64,000 nucleotides of DNA from Clostridia bacterium (GCA_017463485.1 JAFTPD010000007.1:62001-126000); one strand, 5' to 3'; positions 44,591-53,021 are shown, counted from the first letter of the stretch. Numbers and translations are program-made. Notes: generated by a model from the letters alone, not told the origin.

Positions 44591-45275
44591 AATGCCACTT
44601 TCTGTTGATACAGAAAGTGGCATTAATACTGTAATAGTTTTTTATATTACTTTCTGTCTTAACAGAAAGTAACCAAAGAGTAACCAAAGGTTGGGAGGAT
44701 GAGTCGTGATTTCAATTTTTACAAAATTGAAATTTCACTCCTCAATTCCTCCCTCCCTTTGGAATCCCACCCACCTTGGGGTTTGGTTCGTAGGTGGAGA
44801 ACCGTCATACAAACGCTCTTACAAATTATACCGAAAGGTTGCAAATTGGAAATCAGACACGACCGATGTACGCGGCAATTTGTTGGGGGAACAACGCCGA
44901 AAAAGATTTGAAATTTTTCGCCGTTAACTTTCAAATCTCATACGGCTTTAAAACAACTGCCCGCCTAAGGCGTACTCTTACCGACCAAGTTGTCGTCGCT
45001 CCGACGGGAACTTGGCGAGAAGGGTATGTGACAACTTTGGCGCGCAATCATGCCTTGCCGCAGGCTTGCGGCAAGGCGGCGCGCAGAGGAATGAGGGTTT
45101 ATTAAGGGAGAAAACCGTGGGTTTTCTCCCTTAATTCGTTCTTGGTTACTTCTGTCGATACAGAAGTAACATAAAGAAGTAACATAAAAACAATTACACC
45201 ATCAACAAAGTGCAGACTGAACAATGCGCGTTTTTATAACGAAAAATTATTGATAATAATATTTTTGAAAATGTG
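44591..45275. repeat. Hairpin-rich non-coding segment upstream of dnaA
   Basis: Three related hairpins flank the segment: AATGCCACTTTCTG / CAGAAAGTGGCATT (44591-44624), TTACTTTCTG / CAGAAAGTAA (44648-44673) and GTTACTTCTG / CAGAAGTAAC (45145-45170). Inside are a 10-bp stem GCCTTGCCGC / GCGGCAAGGC (45052-45077) and a perfect TTAAGGGAGAAAAC / GTTTTCTCCCTTAA stem (about 45103-45137). Short open frames exist at 44699-45105 but have no ribosome site or recognisable domain. It may be a decayed or non-autonomous mobile element. Confidence 0.5.
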
Positions 45276-45304
45276 TTGAAAAATATTTTTCTGTGTGGTA
45301 TAAT
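45276..45304 (+). promoter_or_regulatory. Sigma-A promoter of the candidate small RNA
   Basis: TTGAAA (45276-45281) and TATAAT (45299-45304) have a 17-nt spacer and an extended -10 TGG. The predicted start (about 45311) coincides with the first base pair of the 13-bp closing stem of the RNA. Confidence 0.82.
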
Positions 45305-45310
45305 AAACGT

Positions 45311-45470
45311 GCGACACAAGTGAATATTATCGTATTATGCACGGTATGCTATTTTATCATTTGATAAAATGCATACTCTTGTTTCGCATATCGTTGCATT
45401 ACGATCGAAACACTTGTGTCGCAGCAAGGAGTTATGCGTTTTTGTGCGCAGCTTCGGTTGCGCACTTTTT
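45311..45470 (+). ncRNA. Candidate structured small RNA, not recognised
   Basis: The 5' end TGCGACACAAGTG (45310-45322) pairs perfectly with CACTTGTGTCGCA (45411-45423). Inside is a second long helix, GTATGC-T-ATTTTATCA against TGATAAAATGCATAC (45344-45376), with unpaired stretches between; the 3' unpaired side can form a small ATCGT / ACGAT hairpin. A terminator GTGCGCA / TGCGCAC with five U residues (45444-45470) follows. No credible start codon with ribosome site is inside. Paired ends with a central bubble recall 6S RNA, but it is shorter than usual and I cannot assign it. Confidence 0.65.
45444..45470 (+). terminator. Intrinsic terminator of the small RNA
   Basis: GTGCGCA (45444-45450) and TGCGCAC (45459-45465) enclose an 8-nt loop and are followed by TTTTT. 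The end touches the stop codon of the converging ribbon-helix-helix gene. Confidence 0.85.
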
Positions 45471-45657
45471 ATTTGCTTTCATCAGCGGGAAACTTGATAG
45501 CACCCTCTTGTGCTTCGAATTCCTTTATAGATTGTCTTATCAGATACAATATATGACCGTTTGCAGAACGTCCGTAATATTTGGATATAAAACGAAGCTT
45601 ATAGTGCAATTCGGGATCAACTTCTATTCCAAGATGCTTGTTATTTTTATTTCTCAT
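45469..45657 (-). CDS. Small ribbon-helix-helix (Arc/CopG-like) DNA-binding protein
   Basis: The product has 62 residues. HLGIEVDPELHYKLRFISKYYGRSANGHILYLIRQSIKEFE fits the beta-strand, helix, helix plan of Arc-type repressors, with a short polar N-terminus and acidic tail. The ATG at 45657 follows GGAGG by 5 nt. It is divergent from the SLOG-domain gene at 45771, and the 113-bp gap holds several palindromes, so it may regulate itself and its neighbour. An antitoxin role is conceivable, but no toxin gene is adjacent. Confidence 0.8.
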   Translation of the reverse strand: MRNKNNKHLGIEVDPELHYKLRFISKYYGRSANGHILYLIRQSIKEFEAQEGAIKFPADESK

Positions 45658-45681
45658 AAAAACCTCCAAAAAAATCTTAAT

Positions 45682-45745
45682 TTAAGTACATTTTAAGATA
45701 ATTTTGTGGTATAATGGGGTAAGTATACTTGAAATAAGTATACTA
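45682..45745. promoter_or_regulatory. Divergent control region with palindromic operators and extended -10 promoter
   Basis: TATAAT (45710-45715, plus strand) is preceded by TGG as an extended -10. Immediately downstream AAGTATACTT (45721-45730) and AAGTATACT (45736-45744) form two palindromes spaced by 5 nt, well placed to block transcription. CTTAATTTAAG and TTTTAAG lie toward the divergent gene. These are good candidate sites for the ribbon-helix-helix protein. Confidence 0.55.
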
Positions 45746-45770
45746 AATTTTAAAAAAATGGAGGAAAATT

Positions 45771-46118
45771 ATGAAAATCGCGATAATAGGAAGTCGGACG
45801 GTGACTGTTAACAACATGGGAGATTATCTGCCCGACGGCTGTGATGAGATCGTGTCGGGCGGTGCGGCGGGGATAGACACCTGCGCTGCGGAATACGCTG
45901 TTCAAAACGGCATCAAGCTGACGGTTTTTAAGCCCGAATACTCAAAATACGGGCGCGCCGCGCCTATCGTGCGCAACAAACAGATAGTTGATTACAGCGA
46001 CATTGTTATAGCCTTTTGGGACGGAAAATCAAGGGGGACGAAGTCTGTGATAGACTACTGCGAAAAGACGGGAAAGCCTTGCAAAATAGTGTTGTCAGAG
46101 CAGGATGTTTTGGCTTAA
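45771..46118 (+). CDS. SLOG-fold (DUF2493-like) nucleotide-binding protein
   Basis: This 115-residue protein has the compact Rossmann-like SLOG signature: KIAIIGSRTV at the start, IVSGGAAGIDTCAAEYA in the middle, and SDIVIAFWDGKSRGTKSVIDY near the end. Such proteins bind nucleotides or nucleotide-derived ligands; some families act as sensors in defence or conflict systems, and others are standalone with unknown roles. The ATG follows GGAGGAAAA. No effector gene is directly attached, so a defence role is only a possibility. Confidence 0.82.
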   Translation: MKIAIIGSRTVTVNNMGDYLPDGCDEIVSGGAAGIDTCAAEYAVQNGIKLTVFKPEYSKYGRAAPIVRNKQIVDYSDIVIAFWDGKSRGTKSVIDYCEKTGKPCKIVLSEQDVLA

Positions 46119-46136
46119 ATTAACCATAAACCGTAA

Positions 46137-46157
46137 GGGCGGATTCCATATCCGCCC
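46137..46157 (+). repeat. GGGCGGAT / ATCCGCCC inverted repeat
   Basis: An 8-bp perfect stem with a TCCAT loop lies 19 nt after the SLOG gene, without a T-run. A related TGGATATGCG motif is found about 55 nt on. It looks like a short dispersed repeat and not a true terminator. Confidence 0.5.
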
Positions 46158-46235
46158 GTTTGCATCTCACACAATACCGTGGTAGCATATATAATGCTCC
46201 CCTACGACGGTTGGATATGCGAAATGCGTAACTCA

Positions 46236-46274
46236 AAAAAGCACGGCTCGTTTTATCGACGAGCCGTGCTTTTT
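46236..46274. terminator. Bidirectional intrinsic terminator
   Basis: A 16-bp perfect stem, AAAAAGCACGGCTCGT with its complement, is flanked by A and T runs. It separates the SLOG gene from the converging small lipoprotein gene. Confidence 0.9.
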
Positions 46275-46293
46275 ATTTACGTTGATATTATAT

Positions 46294-46434
46294 TTATTCT
46301 GTAATTCCTGCAACTGCTGCAGTAATGTCATCAGCAAGGTTATCTATTGAAAAATCGTAATTGTTGCATGCAACCATAACGATACAAGCCAGAACAAGTG
46401 CTACGATTGCGCTGATGAATCTGAATCTTCTCAT
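46294..46434 (-). CDS. 46-residue predicted lipoprotein with strong promoter
   Basis: The short frame reads MRRFRFISAIVALVLACIVM, then VACNNYDFSIDNLADDITAA and VAGITE. The first 22 residues are a signal peptide with a Cys at 23 in a VAC lipobox-like context, and the mature part is only about 24 residues. An AAAGGAAA ribosome site precedes the ATG by 11 nt. A consensus promoter (46510-46538) and a strong terminator bracket the gene, which supports real and high expression. The function is unknown; similar tiny lipoproteins can be peptide signals or envelope factors. Confidence 0.7.
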   Translation of the reverse strand: MRRFRFISAIVALVLACIVMVACNNYDFSIDNLADDITAAVAGITE

Positions 46435-46509
46435 TTTCCGCGTTTCCTTTCGTGTAATATTCGGTACAAGCTGCCGCCGTAGCGGTTGCCGCCGAACTTG
46501 CCGCGGGAT

Positions 46510-46538
46510 ATTATACCATTTTAAAATTTTTTTGTCAA
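46510..46538 (-). promoter_or_regulatory. Consensus sigma-A promoter of the small lipoprotein gene
   Basis: On the minus strand, TTGACA (46538-46533) and TATAAT (46515-46510) have a 17-nt spacer and an extended TGG before the -10. The transcript has a leader of about 70 nt. Confidence 0.9.
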
Positions 46539-46645
46539 CGTAAATTCTATGTGTATTTTACACACTTTTTTAATGAATTTTTGTTATCTTTGACTAAAAA
46601 TCGGATGCTTTTGAGAGATTTAGATTTTTATTGACCGCTTTACGA

Positions 46646-48952
46646 TCACTTTCTGCGTTTGAGTCTGAGGGCGTTGCAAACTACGCTGACAGACGAAAAG
46701 CTCATTGCTGCCGCGGCTATCATGGGACTGAGCGCGATACCGAATGCAGGGAAAAGTACGCCTGCTGCTACGGGAATTCCAACGCTGTTATAAAACATTG
46801 CCCAAAAAAGATTCTGACGGATTATACGCATTGTTCTGCGCGACAGACGCACTGCGCGAACAAGCGAATTTACGCTATCTCCCGTCAGCACCACGTCGGC
46901 GGAGTCGATAGCCACCTCCGTACCCGTACCCATAGCCACGCCTACGTCGGCGCGGGCAAGGGCGGGCGCGTCGTTTATACCGTCGCCAACCATAGCCACA
47001 AGCGACTTGCGGTGCTTACCGTCCTTCTCAACTTCAACAGCTTCGCGCACTATCCTCTCCTTATCCTCGGGGAGCAAAGATGCGCGATAATCGTCAATGC
47101 CCGCCGCACGCGACATAGCCGCCGCCGTGCGCTCATTATCCCCTGTCAGCATTACGGTTTTAACACCCAGCTTGTGAAGCTGTTCGATAGCCTCGCGGGT
47201 GTCCTCGCGAATAGTGTCACTGATGCACAAGATACCTGCCGCACTGCCGTCAATCGAAACGGCAACAACGGTCTTACCCTTGTCCTCCTCGGCTTCAAAA
47301 GCCGCTGTAAAGGCGGAATTTAAGTTTACTCCTCTGTCGCAAAGAAGGTCAGGCTTGCCGATAAGAACGGTTTTCCCGTCCACCACAGCGCCTATTCCCT
47401 GCCCTGTGACCGAGAAAAAGCCTTCGGTGGGAAGCTCGGCGGCTGAAATTTCCTCCGCATAGCTGCAAACTGCGGCGGATAGCGGATGTGACGACATTTT
47501 TTCTACCGAATAAGCAACACTTACAAGCTCGCCCTCGGATATTTCCGCGCCGTCGGCGACTATTACGTCGCTGAGCGTCGGCTTTCCGCAGGTGACTGTA
47601 CCCGTTTTATCAAAGAAAACAGTCCTTACCTGACCGAGATATTCAAGCGCCTCGGCGTTGCGGAAGAACACGCCCTCACGCGCGCCTCTGCCCGTACCGA
47701 TAAGCACGGCGGTAGGCGTTGCAAGTCCGAGAGCGCAGGGGCAGGATATGACAAGCACGCACACGGCACTCCTGAGTGCGGCTGAAAAATCGCCGCTGAA
47801 GATCATCCAAGAACCAAACGTGACAATGGAAATTCCTATTACAACGGGAACGAAAATTCCGCTTACTCTGTCCGCAAGACGGGATATGGGTGCCTTAGTG
47901 GCTGACGCTTCTTCAAGCAGTTTAATTATGCGTGAAAATGCGGTATCCTCGCCTATTTTTTCAACCCTTGCGCGGATATATCCCGACACAAGGGTGCAAG
48001 AGCCGCTTACCTTTGCACCGATAGCCTTAGAAACGGGTATGCTCTCTCCCGTCAGCGAGGATTCGTCAGCTCCTCCCTCGCCCTCGATAACGACGGCGTC
48101 GGCGGGAATGACCTCACCGCTCTTTACGATTATAATATCACCCATCTCAAGCTGTTCGGCGGGTATTTGCATCTCCGCTCCGTCCCGAAGCACGCGGGCG
48201 GTGACGGGCAGCATTGCCGTCAGAGCCGCTACTGCATCAGCGGCATTCTTTTTTGCTTTTCCTTCAAGGGTTTTTCCAAGGCTGACGAGCGCGAGTATCA
48301 TAGCCGCCGACTCGAAATAAAGGTCATGCACGTAAGTGTGGACGAGCTGTGTATCTCCCGTGTGCTTGCCGTAAAATATCATGACGGTGGCGACGATACC
48401 GTAGAGCATTGACGAGCCTGAGCCTATGGCTATCAGCGTATCCATATTGGGTGCGCCGTGGAAAAGCGAGAACATTCCGCGAGAGTAAAATCCGAAATTC
48501 AGCACGACCACAGCAAGCGAAATAACGAACTGCACCAAGGCAAAATTCTGCGGATTTACGTCACTTGAAATAACGTCGGGCAGGTGAAGTCCCACCATGT
48601 GACCCATGGAAACCGCCATGAGCAGTAAGGTTAGCGCAAGCGAGATTATAAGCCGCGTAACGGGTGAGATAAGTCCTTTTTTGTCCGCCTCTGCTCCGTT
48701 GTCGGAGGTGTGGTCCTTCATGACGTAGCCGCCCTTTTTTATCGCCTTTTTTAATTTATCTTCAATTTCCGAAATTTCCTTTTTAGTCATTCCGTCGGGG
48801 TACGACACCGTCATTGAATTTGACAAAAGTACAACGGTGGCAACGATCTTTCCTTCGTATCCCGTCTCCGAAATAACGGCGTCAGCACTCCTTTGCACGT
48901 GCGCCGAGCAGGCGGCACAGGACATTCCGCTGACTGTGTATCTGACGTTCAT
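46646..48952 (-). CDS. copA: Copper-translocating P1B-type ATPase
   Basis: This 768-residue pump exports copper(I) at the cost of ATP. It has one N-terminal heavy-metal domain (GMSCAACSAHV), eight predicted helices, the ion motif SCPCALGLATPTA, phosphorylation site DKTGTVT, TGES in the actuator domain, and GDGINDAPALARADVGVAMG near the end. The ATG at 48952 follows GGGAGG. No copper chaperone or CsoR-type regulator is next to it, so it appears to be a lone gene. Confidence 0.94.
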   Translation of the reverse strand: MNVRYTVSGMSCAACSAHVQRSADAVISETGYEGKIVATVVLLSNSMTVSYPDGMTKKEISEIEDKLKKAIKKGGYVMKDHTSDNGAEADKKGLISPVTRLIISLALTLLLMAVSMGHMVGLHLPDVISSDVNPQNFALVQFVISLAVVVLNFGFYSRGMFSLFHGAPNMDTLIAIGSGSSMLYGIVATVMIFYGKHTGDTQLVHTYVHDLYFESAAMILALVSLGKTLEGKAKKNAADAVAALTAMLPVTARVLRDGAEMQIPAEQLEMGDIIIVKSGEVIPADAVVIEGEGGADESSLTGESIPVSKAIGAKVSGSCTLVSGYIRARVEKIGEDTAFSRIIKLLEEASATKAPISRLADRVSGIFVPVVIGISIVTFGSWMIFSGDFSAALRSAVCVLVISCPCALGLATPTAVLIGTGRGAREGVFFRNAEALEYLGQVRTVFFDKTGTVTCGKPTLSDVIVADGAEISEGELVSVAYSVEKMSSHPLSAAVCSYAEEISAAELPTEGFFSVTGQGIGAVVDGKTVLIGKPDLLCDRGVNLNSAFTAAFEAEEDKGKTVVAVSIDGSAAGILCISDTIREDTREAIEQLHKLGVKTVMLTGDNERTAAAMSRAAGIDDYRASLLPEDKERIVREAVEVEKDGKHRKSLVAMVGDGINDAPALARADVGVAMGTGTEVAIDSADVVLTGDSVNSLVRAVRLSRRTMRIIRQNLFWAMFYNSVGIPVAAGVLFPAFGIALSPMIAAAAMSFSSVSVVCNALRLKRRK

Positions 48953-49060
48953 TTTCCGTCCTCCCATATCTTTTTTCTCTACTTAATATGATACCACTTT
49001 TTGTCCAAAAGTCAAGACGGTGATAAAAAATCATTATTACTATATTGTAGAGTTTTCAGC

Positions 49061-49099
49061 AAAAAAATCAAGGGGACGGCTCACTTGAGCCGTCCCCTT
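49061..49099 (-). terminator. Intrinsic terminator of the pyruvate:ferredoxin oxidoreductase gene
   Basis: A perfect 13-bp stem (AAGGGGACGGCTC and its complement) with a 4-nt loop is followed on the minus strand by TTGATTTTTTT. Confidence 0.9.
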
Positions 49100-49115
49100 T
49101 CGGGACTATTCAGAA

Positions 49116-52100
49116 TCAGTTGTTATACAGATCCTTCATCTTTTCAAGACGAGCGTACTTCGCAGCAGCATTCTCACGAGCCTGAGCGAACAGCTTTTCT
49201 GCGCGCTCGGGGTTGGACTGTGCAAGGCGAGCGTAACGGTTCTCGGACTTGATAAAGTCAACGTAGTCAGCCGTAGGAGCCTTGGAGTCAATGGTGAGAT
49301 TTCCACTCTCAAGAGTAGGATTGTATCTGAACAACTGCCAGTAACCCGACTCAACAGCCTTCTTCATCTCGAGCTGGCAGTTCTGCATGCCGCCCTTTAC
49401 GCCGTGCATTTCGCAAGGAGCGTAACCAATGATAAGGGAAGGACCGTTGTATGCCTCAGCCTCGGTAAGAGCCTTGAGGAGCTGGTTCATGTCAGCGCCC
49501 ATAGCAACCTGTGCTACGTATACGTAACCGTAGGACATAGCGATCTCTGCAAGATTCTTCTTGCCGATTGCCTTACCTGCAGCCGCAAACTGTGCAACCT
49601 GTCCGAGGTTGGAAGCCTTGGATGCCTGTCCGCCGGTGTTGGAGTAAACCTCGGTATCGAATACGAATACGTTTACGTTTTCGCCGGTAGCAAGAACGTG
49701 GTCAAGACCGCCAAATCCGATATCGTATGCCCATCCGTCACCACCAAGGATCCATACGGACTTCTTGGAGAGGTATGCCTTCTCGTCAAGGATAGCGGGA
49801 GCTGTGGGGCAACCTGCAGCTGCAGCCTTTTCAAGCTCAGCTACGAGAACCTTGGTAGCTGCCTCGTTAGCCTTACCGTCGTCAGCAGTTGCAAAGTAAT
49901 TCTCAGCAGCAGCCTTGAACTCTGCAGTTGCCTTGTCGGACTCTGCCATCTCGCGTACCTTGCCCATCAGCTTCTCACGGATAGCCTTCTGTGCAAGAGC
50001 CATACCCAGACCGTGCTCTGCGTTGTCCTCAAACAGGGAGTTAGCCCATGCAGGACCTCTGCCGCTTTCACGGTTTACGGTGTAAGGAGTTGCGGGAGCG
50101 GAGCCACCCCAGATGGAAGAACATCCGGTAGCGTTGGAGATATACATTCTCTCACCGAACAGCTGGGTGATAAGACGTGCGTAAGAGGTCTCTGCACAAC
50201 CTGCGCAAGAGCCGGAGAATTCAAGCAGAGGCTGCTTGAACTGGCTTCCCTTTACGGAATCCTCCTTGAAAGGAAGTTCCTTGGAGGAAACGTTTGCTAC
50301 ACAGTAGTCGAAGGGAGCCTGCTGGTCTGCCTGAGTTGCCTGAGGAACCATGCGGATAGCCATATCCTCTGCCTTTACCTTCTCGCCTGCTGCAGCTGCC
50401 TTCTTCTCTGCGGTTGCATTTACGGGACAAGCCTTAACGCAGAGGGTACAACCCATACAGTCAAGAGGAGATACGGCGATGGTGAACTTGTAGCCCTCGC
50501 AACCCTTACCTGTCATCTTAGCCGCGAACTTGGTGGATTCGGGAGCGTTTGCAGCCTCCTCCTCGTTGAGCGCGTAAGGACGGATGGTAGCGTGAGGACA
50601 TACGAAGGAACAGTTGTTACACTGGATACACTTGTTAGGATTCCACTCGGGAACGTAAACAGCAACACCGCGCTTCTCGAATGCGGAAGATCCCTGGGGG
50701 AACTGACCGTCAACGTACTCGGTGAATGCGGAAACAGGCAGGCTGTCACCCTTCATCTCGTTTACGGGAACAACGACGTTGTTTACGAATGCCTCGAGGT
50801 CCTTTCTGTCAGCTGTCTTTGCAGCCGTGGGAGTGTCTGCGGGGCAGGTCTTCCAAGCCTCGGGAACGTTGATCTCTACGTAAGCGTCTGCGCCTGCGTC
50901 GATAGCGGCATAGTTGAGGTCAACCATTGCCTGTCCCTTCTTAATGTAGGACTTGTATGCCATCTTCTTCATGTACTCGATAGCGTCTGCCTTGGGCAGG
51001 ATGGAAGCGAGTGCAAAGAACGCGGACTGAAGAATGGTGTTCTTAACCTTTGCGTTACCGATCTTCTTGGTTGCGAGGTCGGTTGCGTTGATGGTGTAGA
51101 ACTTGATACCGTTGTTAGCGATATACTGCTTAACGGTTGCGGGAAGCTGAGCGTCAAGCTCGTCAGCAGACCACTGGCAGTCAAGCAGGAAGGTTCCGCC
51201 GGGCTTGAGGTCCTGAACGATATCGTACTTGTTGATGTAGGACTGGTTGTGGCAAGCTACGAAGTCAGCCTTGTTGATGTAGTAAGGAGACTTGATAACG
51301 GTGTCACCGAAGCGCAGGTGGGAAATGGTAATACCACCGGTTTTCTTGGAGTCATACTGGAAGTACGCCTGAATGTACTTGTCGGTGTGGTCACCGATAA
51401 TCTTGATGGAGTTCTTGTTTGCGCCAACGGTACCGTCGCCGCCGAGACCCCAGAACTTGCAGGATACAGTACCTGCTGCCGCGGTATCGGGAGCGGGAAC
51501 CTCGTCCAGCGAGCAGTTGGTAACGTCATCAACGATTCCGATGGTAAAGTTAGCCTTGGGCTCGTCCTTAGCAAGGTTTGCGTAAACTGCGAAAATGGAA
51601 GCGGGAGTGGTGTCCTTGGAGCCAAGGCCATAACGTCCGCCAACAACCTTCTTGGACACGCCGTTAGTAGCAAGAGCGGTAACAACGTCAAGGAACAGAG
51701 GCTCACCGAGAGAGCCGGGCTCCTTGGTGCGGTCGAGAACTGCGATCTTCTGTGCAGTTGCAGGGATAGCCGCGATAAGCTTTTCAGCAGAGAAGGGACG
51801 GTAAAGTCTTACCTTTACAAGACCAACCTTCTCACCGTTAGCGTTCATGTAATCGATAACCTCTTCGATAACGTCACATACAGAGCCCATAGCAACGATT
51901 ACGCGGTCAGCGTCGGGTGCGCCGTAGTAGTTGAAGAGCTGGTAGTTAGTGCCGATCTTAGCGTTGACCTTCTCCATGTACTCCTCAACGATAGCGGGAA
52001 GATCATTGTAGAACTTGTTGCAAGCCTCTCTGTGCTGGAAGAAGATATCGCCGTTCTCTGCAGAACCGCGGAGAGAGGGATGCTCGGGGTTGATACAATG

Positions 52101-52721
52101 GTCGCGGAATGCCTTAACAGCATCCATGTCAACCATTTCAGCAAGATCGTTGTAGTCCCATACCTCGATCTTCTGGATCTCGTGAGAGGTACGGAAGCCG
52201 TCAAAGAAGTTCAGGAAAGGAACGCGACCCTTGATAGCTGCAAGGTGTGCAACTGCGCCGAGGTCCATAACCTCCTGTGCGTTGGTGTTAGCCAGCATAG
52301 CGAAACCGGTCTGGCGGCAAGCGTAAACGTCGGAGTGATCTCCGAAGATGTTCAGCGCGTGAGATGCAACACAACGTGCAGAAACGTGGAATACGCAGGG
52401 GAGAAGCTCACCCGCGATCTTATACATGTTGGGGATCATCAACAGAAGACCCTGAGATGCTGTGTAGGTGGTTGTGATAGCACCTGCAGCAAGTGAACCG
52501 TGAACGGTTCCGGCAGCGCCTGCCTCGGACTCCATCTCCATTACCTTTACGGTAGTGCCGAAGATGTTTTTCAGTCCCTGTGCGGACCACATATCAACGT
52601 AGTCAGCCATGGGGCTGGAAGGGGTAATGGGGTAAATACCTGCAACCTCGGTAAATGCGTAGCTTACCGTAGCGGCGGCCTGGTTACCGTCCATTGACAC
52701 CTTTTTTCTTTCAATAGCCAT
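49116..52721 (-). CDS. por: Pyruvate:ferredoxin (flavodoxin) oxidoreductase, single chain
   Basis: This 1201-residue enzyme oxidises pyruvate and CoA to acetyl-CoA and CO2 and reduces ferredoxin. All domains are in one chain: the N-terminal pyrimidine-type domain (VAGIYPITPSSPMADYVD), gamma domain, two [4Fe-4S] motifs (CIQCNNCSFVCP and CMGCTLCVKACP), and the C-terminal TPP domain (GCAGCAETSYARLI and GGDGWAYDIGFGGLDH). The reduced ferredoxin can feed the NfnAB enzyme encoded in the same window. The ATG at 52721 follows AGGAGG by 9 nt. Confidence 0.97.
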   Translation of the reverse strand: MAIERKKVSMDGNQAAATVSYAFTEVAGIYPITPSSPMADYVDMWSAQGLKNIFGTTVKVMEMESEAGAAGTVHGSLAAGAITTTYTASQGLLLMIPNMYKIAGELLPCVFHVSARCVASHALNIFGDHSDVYACRQTGFAMLANTNAQEVMDLGAVAHLAAIKGRVPFLNFFDGFRTSHEIQKIEVWDYNDLAEMVDMDAVKAFRDHCINPEHPSLRGSAENGDIFFQHREACNKFYNDLPAIVEEYMEKVNAKIGTNYQLFNYYGAPDADRVIVAMGSVCDVIEEVIDYMNANGEKVGLVKVRLYRPFSAEKLIAAIPATAQKIAVLDRTKEPGSLGEPLFLDVVTALATNGVSKKVVGGRYGLGSKDTTPASIFAVYANLAKDEPKANFTIGIVDDVTNCSLDEVPAPDTAAAGTVSCKFWGLGGDGTVGANKNSIKIIGDHTDKYIQAYFQYDSKKTGGITISHLRFGDTVIKSPYYINKADFVACHNQSYINKYDIVQDLKPGGTFLLDCQWSADELDAQLPATVKQYIANNGIKFYTINATDLATKKIGNAKVKNTILQSAFFALASILPKADAIEYMKKMAYKSYIKKGQAMVDLNYAAIDAGADAYVEINVPEAWKTCPADTPTAAKTADRKDLEAFVNNVVVPVNEMKGDSLPVSAFTEYVDGQFPQGSSAFEKRGVAVYVPEWNPNKCIQCNNCSFVCPHATIRPYALNEEEAANAPESTKFAAKMTGKGCEGYKFTIAVSPLDCMGCTLCVKACPVNATAEKKAAAAGEKVKAEDMAIRMVPQATQADQQAPFDYCVANVSSKELPFKEDSVKGSQFKQPLLEFSGSCAGCAETSYARLITQLFGERMYISNATGCSSIWGGSAPATPYTVNRESGRGPAWANSLFEDNAEHGLGMALAQKAIREKLMGKVREMAESDKATAEFKAAAENYFATADDGKANEAATKVLVAELEKAAAAGCPTAPAILDEKAYLSKKSVWILGGDGWAYDIGFGGLDHVLATGENVNVFVFDTEVYSNTGGQASKASNLGQVAQFAAAGKAIGKKNLAEIAMSYGYVYVAQVAMGADMNQLLKALTEAEAYNGPSLIIGYAPCEMHGVKGGMQNCQLEMKKAVESGYWQLFRYNPTLESGNLTIDSKAPTADYVDFIKSENRYARLAQSNPERAEKLFAQARENAAAKYARLEKMKDLYNN

Positions 52722-52797
52722 TGGAATATTCCTCCTGTATTTTTTTCGTCCCTGCCGATATTGCAAAATTTCGGACGGGAACTATTTTTACTCCTAT

Positions 52798-52826
52798 ATC
52801 ATAACACATTTCTTTCAAAAAGTAAA
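52798..52826 (-). promoter_or_regulatory. Sigma-A promoter of the oxidoreductase gene
   Basis: On the minus strand, TTTACT (52826-52821) and TATGAT (52803-52798) are separated by 17 nt, about 70 nt upstream of the ATG. Confidence 0.65.
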
Positions 52827-52918
52827 GGGTTTTTTGAAATTTTCGTCGCATATTTTACAGAAAATATATATATTTATGCATTTTTTATCCACCACTGCCC
52901 TATTTCGGAGTCGACCTA

Positions 52919-52947
52919 TTGACGGATAAAGGATTTTGTGCTAAAAT
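52919..52947 (+). promoter_or_regulatory. Sigma-A promoter of mnmG
   Basis: TTGACG (52919-52924) and TAAAAT (52942-52947) are 17 nt apart. A TTATCCACC sequence just upstream (about 52888) is a near match to a DnaA box. The divergent gap 52722-53021 holds nothing else that I can support. Confidence 0.65.
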
Positions 52948-53021
52948 ATAAAAAATCTTACCCATAAAAAGGCAAAAAATGGAAATTTATTCAAAATCCG
53001 AGCAAAAGGGGGACGAATGAT

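Noticed and set aside
44699-45105. Short overlapping frames of 70-103 codons in the segment upstream of dnaA
   Set aside because: No ribosome site, no recognisable domain, mutually overlapping on both strands, and embedded in hairpin-rich repeat sequence.
45311-45470. Assignment of the small RNA as 6S or SRP RNA
   Set aside because: The closing-stem topology recalls 6S RNA, but it is short; the conserved SRP apical motif is not seen. I leave it unassigned.
49404-52496. A 1030-codon open frame on the plus strand opposite the pyruvate:ferredoxin oxidoreductase gene
   Set aside because: It is a codon-bias shadow: the opposite strand encodes a complete, well-conserved enzyme, the frame has no ribosome site, and the translation is Cys/Leu/Val rich with no domain.
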